Part shown: piece by piece, positions 1-6,018 of the stretch
Layout of the letters: each line of letters begins with the position of its first letter
Position numbering within the stretch: the first letter of the stretch is position 1
Origin: Candidatus Nanopelagicaceae bacterium
GTDB lineage: Bacteria; Actinomycetota; Actinomycetes; Nanopelagicales; Nanopelagicaceae
Length of the DNA: 6,146 nucleotides
Direction: 5' to 3'
Assembly (NCBI GenBank): GCA_023262125.1
Contig: JALRDT010000024.1
Span: 1 to 6,146, forward strand
Made by a program: the position numbers and the translations under genes
The notes under the pieces: model-generated
What the model saw: the letters and a program-made list of their open reading frames with translations, nothing else
What the model was told of the DNA's origin: nothing
The model's database searches: none

Positions 1-805
1 TAATTTCACCTTTGCTACCAGTGCTTTCAATGCGCACTCGAGTATCTAAAACATCGCCAATTTTTTCGCCAAGCTCTTTTAGCTCTGGGCTGCTCTTTTT
101 TGAACCGCCTTTACTTTTTGTTTTGCTACTTGGTTTTGCAATAGCGATGATCTCTTCAACGGTACGAACCGATAAGCCTTCGGCAATAATTCGGTTTGCT
201 AACTTTTCTATTGCGCTGGCATCAGATAGTCCAAGTAGCGCGCGTGCATGTCCGGCGCTAATAGTTCCGGCCGCAACTTTCTGTTGAACTGAAGTTGGCA
301 GATTTAAAAGTCGCATGGTGTTTGTAATTACAGTACGCGAACGACCTAATTTTTTCGCAAGTTCATCTTGGGTGCAATTAAAATCATTTAATAATTGCGA
401 ATATGCTGCGCCTTCTTCAAGTGCATTTAATTGTGAGCGATGGATATTTTCAATTAATGCTTCACGCAAAAGTTCATTGTTGGGAGTTTGACGAATAATC
501 ACTGGAATCTGCGTTAAACCTGCTTGTTTTGCAGCGCGCAAACGGCGCTCACCCATAATTAATTCATAACGCGCACCGACTTTGCGTACAACTGGTGGTT
601 GCAATATTCCGATCTCTTTTATTGATGCCACCAACTCTTGCAACGCTTCGGGATCAAAAACAGTTCGTGGTTGTCGTGGGTTTGGATCGATTAAATTGAT
701 ATCAATTTCATCTTGTGCGCCAACGGTAATTTCATTATCGTTTTGATTAATTGTTAATGGGATTAACGCATCCAGATTTGTTCCTAGTCCGCCACGTTTT
801 ACCAT
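1..805 (-). CDS. parB: ParB chromosome-partitioning protein, left copy (partial, C-terminus off the window)
   Basis: ParB is a CTP-dependent DNA clamp that loads at parS sites near the origin and works with ParA to segregate chromosomes. I translated the minus strand from the ATG at 803-805: 268 codons are open to the window edge, with no stop or frameshift. The N-terminus MVKRGGLGTN is followed by the ParB/Spo0J core: the NPRQPR segment (about 42-47), the arginine-rich CTP-binding box GERRLRAA (85-92), ENIHRSQLN (119-127), and a helix-turn-helix from about 145 to 170. A Ser/Lys/Gly-rich linker (about 224-240) leads into the C-terminal dimerisation domain, where the last 20 or so residues are cut off. 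It starts inside the stop codon of the upstream parA fragment (TAATG overlap), so the two are translationally coupled. It is about 88% identical in protein to the complete parB at 1573-2445, from which it differs at many silent sites. The family is certain; whether it belongs to the same genome as the right copy is doubtful. Confidence 0.95.
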   Translation of the reverse strand, partial: MVKRGGLGTNLDALIPLTINQNDNEITVGAQDEIDINLIDPNPRQPRTVFDPEALQELVASIKEIGILQPPVVRKVGARYELIMGERRLRAAKQAGLTQIPVIIRQTPNNELLREALIENIHRSQLNALEEGAAYSQLLNDFNCTQDELAKKLGRSRTVITNTMRLLNLPTSVQQKVAAGTISAGHARALLGLSDASAIEKLANRIIAEGLSVRTVEEIIAIAKPSSKTKSKGGSKKSSPELKELGEKIGDVLDTRVRIESTGSKGEI

Positions 806-815
806 TAAGCAATAT

Positions 816-820
816 CTCCT
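816..820 (-). promoter_or_regulatory. Ribosome binding site for left parB, inside parA
   Basis: AGGAG (reads ctcct on the plus strand) lies 10 bases before the parB ATG, within the final codons of parA. It supports the chosen parB start and coupled translation across the TAATG stop/start overlap. Confidence 0.7.
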
Positions 821-1066
821 GTTTTGTTTAGCAACTTATAATCTATTCGTACAACATTGCTATCAAAAGCTTTACCGCGCTCTGCAATTTCACGAGCTAC
901 TTGCATATATGCAATTGCGCCGGTTGATGATGGATCATAAGTCATTACAGTTTGTGAATACGATGGGGCTTCAGATAGACGTACTGCACGCGGAATTGGA
1001 ATATCAATTAATTCGCGTGGAAAGTGCGAGCGCACATTTGCCACTACATCGTTTGCCAATCTGGTG

Positions 1067-1074
1067 CGCGAATC
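1067..1074. other. Junction of the two inverted parAB arms, at about 8 bp of shared sequence
   Basis: The 8 bases CGCGAATC can be read two ways. On the minus strand they belong to the DSR codons of the left parA. On the plus strand they belong to the RES codons of the right parA. Left-arm homology ends at 1074 and right-arm parA reading begins at about 1067. There is no spacer, no target-site duplication and no insertion-sequence end. This is what a join at a short chance match looks like, whether made during assembly, during whole-genome amplification or by a real rearrangement. Confidence 0.75.
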
Positions 1075-1557
1075 AAGGCTAAAAGATGCGTTAAATGAAA
1101 TAAAAGATAATTACGATTACATCTTTATTGATTGTCCACCAAGTTTAGGATTATTAACTGTTAATGCCTTTAGCGCTGCAACTGAAGTTTTAATTCCTAT
1201 TCAATGTGAATATTACGCGCTTGAAGGTTTGTCACAATTATTAGAAACTTACAAAATTGTTAAACAACGTTTAAATCCAGAGTTAAATCTTTCAACAATT
1301 GTATTAACAATGTTTGATTCTAGAACCAGACTTGCAAATGATGTGGTTGCAAATGTTCGTTCACATTTTCCACGCGAATTAATTGATATCCCAATTCCGC
1401 GAGCTGTGCGTTTATCAGAAGCTCCGTCATATTCACAAACGGTAATGACTTACGATCCATCATCAACTGGCGCAGTTGCATATATGCAAGTTGCACGTGA
1501 AATTGCAGAACGCGGTAAAGCATTTGATTCAAATGTCGTTTCAATCAATTATCGTTC

Positions 1558-1562
1558 AGGGG
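1558..1562 (+). promoter_or_regulatory. Ribosome binding site for right parB, inside parA
   Basis: AGGGG sits 10 bases before the parB ATG at 1573, in the last codons of parA. The spacing is the same as in the left copy although the protein sequence just upstream differs. This supports the start at 1573. Confidence 0.65.
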
Positions 1563-1572
1563 ATATCGCATA

Positions 1573-2445
1573 ATGGCAAAACGCGGCGGGCTAGGTACAA
1601 ATTTAGATGCGTTAATTCCCTTAACAGTAAATAACAATGATGTACAAGAAGTTGTCGGCGCACAAGATGAAATCGATATTAATTTAATTGATCCAAATCC
1701 ACGCCAACCAAGAACAGTATTCGATCAAGAAGCACTACAAGAATTAGTTGCATCTATTAAAGAAATCGGAATTCTGCAACCACCGGTAGTACGCATTGTC
1801 GGTGCACGCTATGAATTAATTATGGGAGAGCGCCGACTACGTGCTGCAAAACTAGCTGGTTTAAAGCAGATTCCGGTAATTATTCGCCAAACTCCAAATA
1901 ATGAATTATTACGCGAAGCGTTAATTGAAAATATTCATCGCTCACAATTAAATGCACTCGAAGAAGGTGCTGCCTATTCTCAATTATTAAATGATTTTAA
2001 TTGCACCCAAGAAGAGTTAGCACAGAAACTTGGCCGCTCACGTTCTGTAATCACAAATATGATGCGCTTACTTAATCTACCAACTAGTGTTCAACAGAAA
2101 GTCGCTGCTGGCACAATTAGCGCTGGCCACGCCCGTGCACTTCTTGGTCTGTCAGATAGCTCTGCCATAGAAAAACTTGCAAATCGAATTGTTGCTGAGG
2201 GGTTATCGGTTCGAAGCGTTGAAGAGATCATCGCGATAAGCAAACCATCAAGTAAGAAAAGTAAATCAAGTGGCGGCAAGAAAGAGAGCCCAGAGCTAAA
2301 AGAGCTTGGCGAACAATTAGGCGATGTACTTGATACCCGAGTTAAGATTCAAAGCGCAGGCGGTAAAGGCGAAATTATTGTCGAGTATTCCGGTGCAGAA
2401 GATTTGAAACGTTTAGTTAAGTTGATATCCAGCGCGAGACGCTAA
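1573..2445 (+). CDS. parB: ParB/Spo0J chromosome-partitioning protein, right copy (complete)
   Basis: This complete 290-residue ParB nucleates the partition complex at parS and stimulates ParA. Visible parts are a short N-terminal tail starting MAKRGGLG, the N-terminal CTPase domain (about 34-125) with the arginine box GERRLRAA (85-92) and ENIHRSQLN (119-127), and the DNA-binding domain with its helix-turn-helix (about 145-170, TQEELAQKLG). SAGHARALLGL follows at 183-193, then a Ser/Lys/Gly linker (224-240) and the C-terminal dimer domain ending LISSARR. The length is normal for a compact actinobacterial ParB. The ATG overlaps the parA stop (TAATG) and has an AGGGG ribosome site, which settles the start. 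Its last 33 bases overlap, tail to tail, the end of the aminotransferase gene. All expected ParB motifs are present, so this copy should be functional if it has a full ParA partner elsewhere. Confidence 0.97.
   Translation: MAKRGGLGTNLDALIPLTVNNNDVQEVVGAQDEIDINLIDPNPRQPRTVFDQEALQELVASIKEIGILQPPVVRIVGARYELIMGERRLRAAKLAGLKQIPVIIRQTPNNELLREALIENIHRSQLNALEEGAAYSQLLNDFNCTQEELAQKLGRSRSVITNMMRLLNLPTSVQQKVAAGTISAGHARALLGLSDSSAIEKLANRIVAEGLSVRSVEEIIAISKPSSKKSKSSGGKKESPELKELGEQLGDVLDTRVKIQSAGGKGEIIVEYSGAEDLKRLVKLISSARR
2413..2445. other. 33-bp convergent overlap between parB and the aminotransferase gene
   Basis: The aminotransferase stop (TAA, minus strand, 2413-2415) lies inside parB, and the parB stop (2443-2445) lies inside the aminotransferase gene. 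The same DNA encodes the ParB tail ending LISSARR and, on the other strand, part of the aminotransferase tail ending SRAGYQLN. No room is left for a terminator between them, so the transcripts must overlap at their 3' ends. Confidence 0.9.
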
Positions 2446-3669
2446 CTCTTGCTTTACAACCGCACCTAAAGCTTTTACCCCTTCACGAATACGTTCTGGG
2501 GTTGGGTGGCAATATGAAAGTCGCATCTGCCAAGAACCAAAGCCATCTGCATAGAAAGCGTTACCCGGAACATATGCAACTTTCGCCACAATTGCTTTTG
2601 GCACCATCGCTTTAGTATCAATTTCAGGTGGCAGAGTTATCCAAACATAAAATCCACCACCTGGCCGAGTCCAAGTAGCTTCCTTTGGAAAATGCGCATC
2701 TAGAGATTCGAGCATTGCATCGCGACGAACGCGGTATAAATCAACAAAAGATGCGATCTGATCGCGCCAAGGTTGATCCTTTAAATAACTTGAAATTGTT
2801 AATTGCGTGAAATTTGATGGACAGAGAATTGAACTTTCAGATGCAATCACAAGTTTGTCTTTAATTGATTGCGGAACCAACGCCCAGCCAACACGAAGAC
2901 CAGATGCGATGGTCTTTGAGAATGAACCTAAATAAATGACATTCTCAGAATCCTGCGCACGCATCGCATTTGGAGATGGTCGATCAAACCCCAGAAGGCC
3001 ATATGGGTTATCTTCAACGATAAAAATCTCTTCTCGAGCGCAAATTTCCAAAATTTCAGTTCGGCGATCTGCTGAAAGCATCACACCAGTTGGATTTTGG
3101 TAATTTGGAATTAAGTAAAGGAATTTGATTTTACGACCGGCCGCACGAACAGACTTAATTGCTTCATTTAGCGCCGCTGGAACCATTCCATTGTCATCTG
3201 TTTCAACATGTACCGGCGCCGCTTGATATTGTGAAAATGTACCGAGCGCACCTACATATGAAGGCGCTTCTACTAAAACTACATCGCCTGGATCGATAAA
3301 AATTCTAGAGATTAAATCTAAAGCTTGTTGTGAACCTGTTGTAACAATTACATCATCTGGATTTGCGCGAATTCCTTCAAGCGCCATAACTTCACAGATC
3401 TGTTCGCGAAGCAATGGATGTCCTTGACCACTTCCATATTGCAGAGCTTCGGTGCCGTTTGTGGCAACAAGGTTGCGAACGACCTCTGCAATCATGTCCA
3501 TTGGCAGCGCAGAAAGATTAGGCATACCACCTGCAAGAGAAACAATATCTGGACGAGATGCCACAGCAAATAGAGAACGAATTTCAGATGGCTTCATATG
3601 CGCCGCTCGAGATGCAAAACGATTCTCGAGTTCTAGTGAATCTCCAGTCGTGTGGCGCAGTTCAGTCAT
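2413..3669 (-). CDS. PLP-dependent class I/II aminotransferase, 2-aminoadipate/MocR-like group
   Basis: This is a 418-residue fold-type I aminotransferase, cytoplasmic, using pyridoxal phosphate to move an amino group from an amino acid to a 2-oxo acid. Hallmarks are SLAGGMPN (44-51), TTGSQQALDL (110-119, phosphate-binding turn), YQNPTG (190-195) with Asn192, VEDNPYG (218-224) with Asp220 and Tyr223, the Schiff-base lysine in SFSKT (Lys252), GLRVGW (257-262) with Arg259, and MRLSY with Arg383, which should bind the substrate carboxylate. The pattern is closest to the LysN/2-aminoadipate and MocR-type aminotransferases. There is no GntR-type DNA-binding domain at the N-terminus, so this is an enzyme and not a MocR regulator. 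Substrate cannot be read from sequence; aromatic or branched amino acids are alternatives to 2-aminoadipate. The ATG at 3669 has a modest GGAAAA 8 bases before it; Met25 is a possible internal start. It lies 36 bp after cwlM and probably shares its transcript. Confidence 0.92.
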   Translation of the reverse strand: MTELRHTTGDSLELENRFASRAAHMKPSEIRSLFAVASRPDIVSLAGGMPNLSALPMDMIAEVVRNLVATNGTEALQYGSGQGHPLLREQICEVMALEGIRANPDDVIVTTGSQQALDLISRIFIDPGDVVLVEAPSYVGALGTFSQYQAAPVHVETDDNGMVPAALNEAIKSVRAAGRKIKFLYLIPNYQNPTGVMLSADRRTEILEICAREEIFIVEDNPYGLLGFDRPSPNAMRAQDSENVIYLGSFSKTIASGLRVGWALVPQSIKDKLVIASESSILCPSNFTQLTISSYLKDQPWRDQIASFVDLYRVRRDAMLESLDAHFPKEATWTRPGGGFYVWITLPPEIDTKAMVPKAIVAKVAYVPGNAFYADGFGSWQMRLSYCHPTPERIREGVKALGAVVKQELASRAGYQLN

Positions 3670-3705
3670 TGGGATAGTTTTCCATATTTATTAACTTGGT
3701 GGAAA

Positions 3706-4842
3706 TTAATTAATTCTTAAACCTGCGCGTTTTAGGTCAGAAATACGCAAAGTCCCGGTTTTGGCATCATCTTCGGCTGCTAAATAGAGGCGTTGAATTG
3801 CAATTACCAAAGATTCTGCAATCAAATCTCTAAATTCTGCGCGCTTATATCGATCGGCATCACCAGGGTTACTTAAATACCCCAAATCAATTCGAACCGC
3901 TGGAGCACTAACCAATCGAAGCAAATCCCAAGTCTTTGAATGAACTCCGCAATCTTGTAAATCAGTACGAGCGCAAATCTCTCTCTGTACTAAAGATGCG
4001 AAACGATCACCGACTACAGAGTGCACACCATGTGCGTCGCTGCCATAAGAATAAGTTGCAACACCATGCGCTAATTCATTTTTGTAAGTATCGCAATTTA
4101 AAGAGAGCATCAAATCTGCATTACTCTTATTTGTTAGCGCAATACGTTCTGATTCAGTTGGATCATTCTGTGGTCCACGAGTTAAGAAAACACTGGCACC
4201 TAAAGCTAATAAACGTCCTTCAACGCGTGTGGCAATATCGTAAGTAATTTCAGATTCTTTTACACCATTTGCTTCAACACCAAAATTATTACCGCCACGC
4301 GCTGGGTTAATTACAATTACTTTTCCAGCAAGAGCTGGTCCACGACTTTGTTGTCGTGCAGCTTCACGTAATTTAGTCGGCGCACCACCAGCAACCGTTT
4401 TTGTTAATCGAATTAATGCGGTAATTGTTGCCGGACCACATTTACCATCAACCACTGCGCCGACAGATTTTTGAAATTCTTTAATCGCACTTTCAGTTTT
4501 AGGGCCAAAAATTCCATCTACTCGCCCACAATCAAAACCCATATCGGTTAAGCGGCTCTGTAATTGCGCAACATCATCACCGCGCATTAACGGTGAAGGT
4601 TGTAAATAAAGTGAGCGATCGCCTAGCTTCCAACGAGCTTCTTCAAGCGCTTGGAAAGTCTGGTCATTTACATTTCCGGTCGAAGTTAATCCGCGTTGTT
4701 GTTGAAAGAGCGCAACCGCATCAGCAACGCTTTTATCAAAAACTTCTGGAGTGGAATGCAATAAACCGATTCGATTTAGCGATGTGATGACTTGGTTTAC
4801 CAAATCTCCACTATCGCCTGGTCGAAGCAGGACTTCGATCAT
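3706..4842 (-). CDS. cwlM: CwlM-like protein: two peptidoglycan-binding domains plus a degenerate Amidase_3 domain
   Basis: The 378-residue protein has two PG_binding_1 repeats (about 1-70 and 78-145, the second with RLTDMGFDCGRVDGIFG) and an N-acetylmuramoyl-L-alanine amidase (Amidase_3) domain (about 172-355). There is no signal peptide or membrane segment, so it should stay in the cytoplasm. In active Amidase_3 enzymes zinc and catalysis depend on His in GHGG, a following Glu, His in SIHAN and a late Glu. Here these align with Arg182 (PARGG), Glu196 (KESEI), Asn249 (SLNCD) and Asp319 (RIDLGYLSN), so three of four are changed. Mycobacterial CwlM is known as a cytoplasmic, PknB-phosphorylated activator of MurA, and this protein probably has that role. 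The C-terminal tail after about 355 carries Thr362 and Thr364 as possible phosphosites. It lies 16 bp after trxA, the arrangement seen around actinobacterial parAB. The GTAAATCT leader gives only a weak ribosome site, which fits translational coupling to trxA. Confidence 0.9.
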   Translation of the reverse strand: MIEVLLRPGDSGDLVNQVITSLNRIGLLHSTPEVFDKSVADAVALFQQQRGLTSTGNVNDQTFQALEEARWKLGDRSLYLQPSPLMRGDDVAQLQSRLTDMGFDCGRVDGIFGPKTESAIKEFQKSVGAVVDGKCGPATITALIRLTKTVAGGAPTKLREAARQQSRGPALAGKVIVINPARGGNNFGVEANGVKESEITYDIATRVEGRLLALGASVFLTRGPQNDPTESERIALTNKSNADLMLSLNCDTYKNELAHGVATYSYGSDAHGVHSVVGDRFASLVQREICARTDLQDCGVHSKTWDLLRLVSAPAVRIDLGYLSNPGDADRYKRAEFRDLIAESLVIAIQRLYLAAEDDAKTGTLRISDLKRAGLRIN

Positions 4843-4858
4843 GCTCTTCGGTAAATCT

Positions 4859-5179
4859 CTAGATAAATTCAGCTAGATCTTTAAGTAGCGCAGGCTTCGG
4901 CTTAGCGCCAATTACAGTCTTTACAACCTGGCCGCCTTTAAATACGTGAAGAGTAGGGATTGATTGCACGCCATACTGAATTGCGAGTGCAGATTCTTCA
5001 TCTGTATTTAGCTTTACGATCTTTAACTTCTCGCCATGCTCTGCTGCAATCTCATCGAGAATTGGAGCAACCATTCGGCAAGGCCCACACCATTCGGCCC
5101 AGAAATCAACCAATACTGGTTTATCTGAATTTAAAACCTCTGCCTGAAAATTTGCTGCTGTAACTGACGGTGCTCCCAT
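4859..5179 (-). CDS. trxA: Thioredoxin
   Basis: This 106-residue classical thioredoxin is a cytoplasmic dithiol donor that reduces protein disulfides and is recharged by thioredoxin reductase with NADPH. The active site WCGPC places the reactive cysteines at 31 and 34, with Asp25 buried in VDFWAEW as is usual. The cis-proline is Pro75 in SIPT, followed by the strand [10 protein letters not shown] and the FIGAKPK-like turn (here VIGAKPK). The length is complete for the family. ATG at 5177-5179 is supported by a good AGGAG 6 bases upstream. It sits between trxB (56 bp upstream) and cwlM (16 bp downstream), the standard actinobacterial order, so its reductase partner is encoded next door. Nothing odd in the sequence; family assignment is secure. 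Confidence 0.98.
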   Translation of the reverse strand: MGAPSVTAANFQAEVLNSDKPVLVDFWAEWCGPCRMVAPILDEIAAEHGEKLKIVKLNTDEESALAIQYGVQSIPTLHVFKGGQVVKTVIGAKPKPALLKDLAEFI

Positions 5180-5185
5180 TTTTAA

Positions 5186-5190
5186 CTCCT
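5186..5190 (-). promoter_or_regulatory. Ribosome binding site for trxA
   Basis: AGGAG (ctcct on the plus strand) lies 6 bases before the trxA ATG. It is the strongest ribosome site among the four minus-strand genes and would let thioredoxin be made at a high level independently of trxB. Confidence 0.8.
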
Positions 5191-5219
5191 ATTTCACAAC
5201 TTTCTAATTGGTAAACAAT

Positions 5220-5247
5220 AACTAATGCGCCAGAACTAATGCGCCAG
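5220..5247. repeat. Tandem 14-bp direct duplication at the trxB stop codon
   Basis: AACTAATGCGCCAG occurs twice in a row (5220-5233 and 5234-5247). The copy nearer trxB encodes its last codons and stop (LAH then TAG); the other lies just downstream in the 56-bp gap before trxA. The stop is unaffected. It looks like a recent slippage duplication. Confidence 0.9.
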
Positions 5248-6018
5248 GAAACGCTCTGCATCTAAGGCTGCTTGGCAACCCGAGCCTGCTGCGGTAATCG
5301 CTTGGCGGTAGGTGTGGTCAACTAAATCGCCACATGCGAAGACACCCTTTAAGTTGGTGCGAGTACTTCGTCCCTCAACTTGAACATAACCTTCGCCATC
5401 CAAAGAAATCTGTCCTGCAAGTAGCTCTGAACGTGGTGAATGACCAATCGCCACAAATAAACCAGTGAATTCACGAGTGGTGACTTCTCCGGTCTTCGTA
5501 TTCTTAAGTTGTAGCGCTTCGACTTTATCTGCACCAAGTACATCGGTAACTTCAGTGTTAAATACAAATTCAATCTTGGGATTGTTCTGTGCGCGCTCTG
5601 CCATAATTTTTGAGGCGCGCAAAGTGTCGCGACGATGAATTAAAACAACTTTACTTGCAAACTTTGTTAGGAAATTTGCCTCTTCCATCGCAGAGTCGCC
5701 GCCACCAACCACAGCAATTACTTGGTCACGGAAAAAGAAACCATCACAAGTAGCGCACCAAGAAACTCCGCGACCTGATAAACGTTTCTCGTTCTCTAAA
5801 CCAATCTCTTTATATGCCGAGCCAGTTGCAAGAATTACTGCTTTTGCTTTAACTACATTGCCACTGCCATCTTTTAGAGTTTTAACATCTCCACCAAGAT
5901 CCATTTCAACAATGTCATCAGTAATTAAATTTGCACCAAAACGCTTTGCTTGTTTGCGCATGCTGTCCATCAACTCTGGACCCATGATGCCTTCTGTGAA
6001 ACCTGGGAAATTCTCCAC
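5236..6018 (-). pseudogene. trxB: Thioredoxin reductase, N-terminally truncated (about 50 codons missing)
   Basis: TrxB is a flavoprotein that passes electrons from NADPH through FAD and a redox-active CxxC pair to thioredoxin. The fragment begins at VENFPGF, normally about residue 50, and continues to the natural end FLAH (260 residues present). Counting from the GTG codon at 6025-6027, visible motifs are the FAD-domain ATGS (68-71), the active-site CATC (91-94), the NADPH-binding GGGDSA (108-113) and HRRD (131-134), and the second FAD motif VFACGDLVDHTYRQA (229-243). The first FAD dinucleotide-binding motif (GxGPAG type), which should open the protein, is missing. Upstream of 6018 the frame runs through three unrelated codons to that GTG, and a stop is met shortly beyond. 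The GTG has no ribosome site and would give a protein unable to bind FAD normally. Everything downstream looks intact, so the gene seems to have been cut by a join rather than to be decaying. Confidence 0.93.
6008..6018. other. Junction between trxB and unrelated sequence
   Basis: Read on the minus strand, GTGGAGAATTT is the start of the recognisable trxB (VENF) and also continues the frame of the upstream ClpP-like fragment (SGEF). Homology to thioredoxin reductase ends abruptly here, and the two frames do not match. Up to about 11 bases could have been shared by the two parents. There is no insertion-sequence signature. Confidence 0.65.

Larger units (their letters stand above)
805..1074 (-). 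pseudogene. parA: ParA C-terminal fragment, left copy (5' end missing at the junction)
   Basis: This is the last 89 codons of a ParA/Soj-type ATPase, the partner that moves ParB-bound origins. The frame matches the right-hand parA from DSRTRLANDVV to the C-terminal GDIA. It includes the PRAVRLSEAPS stretch typical of the C-terminal part of chromosomal ParA. Homology stops at the Asp codon at 1072-1074. The next codon upstream reads Leu where the right copy has Phe, and what follows is simply the antisense of the other arm. The P-loop and the DCPPSLG region are absent, so this piece cannot act as an ATPase. The Met sometimes assigned at 1057-1059 is a TTG that encodes an internal Leu, not a start. 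The C-terminus is four residues longer than in the right copy (IDYKLLNKTGDIA against INYRSGDIA). The gene was probably intact in its source genome and cut by the join. Confidence 0.9.
1067..1573 (+). pseudogene. parA: ParA C-terminal two-thirds, right copy (N-terminal P-loop missing)
   Basis: This fragment encodes 168 residues of a ParA/Soj partition ATPase. It begins at RESRLKDAL, a helix that lies in the middle of full-length ParA (usually about 250-300 residues). It contains the Walker B/switch region IFIDCPPSLGLL, with the Asp about 23 codons in, then QCEYYALEGL, TMFDSRTRL and the C-terminal SEAPSYSQTV stretch. The deviant Walker A motif (KGGVGKTT type) should lie upstream but is not there: upstream of 1067 the DNA is the inverted other arm. 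A GTG at 1064 would open this frame, but it lies at the join and has no ribosome site, so I do not regard it as a natural start. The stop TAA at 1571-1573 shares its last A with the parB ATG. Family certain; the truncation is seen directly; its cause is inferred. Confidence 0.92.

Noticed and set aside
12..287. Open plus-strand frame rich in Ser, Phe and Leu
   Set aside because: It is the antisense of parB. A similar antisense frame opposes the right parB at 2091-2279, as expected from shared codon composition.
1057..1059. TTG as the start of a short 84-residue protein
   Set aside because: The codon is an internal Leu of ParA (TRLANDVV), with homology continuing upstream to 1074 and no ribosome site.
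1489..1504. Possible parS site in parA (AGTTGCACGTGAAATT, central CACGTG)
   Set aside because: It matches 12 of 16 bases of the classical parS consensus, but the sequence is explained by the VAREIA codons, and the equivalent stretch in the left arm lacks the CACGTG core. Probably chance.
1..2445. A giant hairpin or inverted-repeat mobile element formed by the two arms
   Set aside because: The arms are only homologous protein-coding genes with scattered silent differences. There is no transposase, no terminal repeat and no target-site duplication.
3670..3705. Terminator between cwlM and the aminotransferase gene
   Set aside because: The 36-bp gap is AT-rich but holds no GC-rich stem followed by a T-run in the direction of transcription.
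3936..4247. 103-codon plus-strand frame inside cwlM
   Set aside because: It is antisense to a well-supported gene, shows no recognisable motif and has a low-complexity composition rich in His, Leu and Asn.
5180..5235. Promoter between trxB and trxA
   Set aside because: A TTGTTT with a TGAAAT 16 bases later is too weak a match to claim; the genes are close enough to share a transcript.
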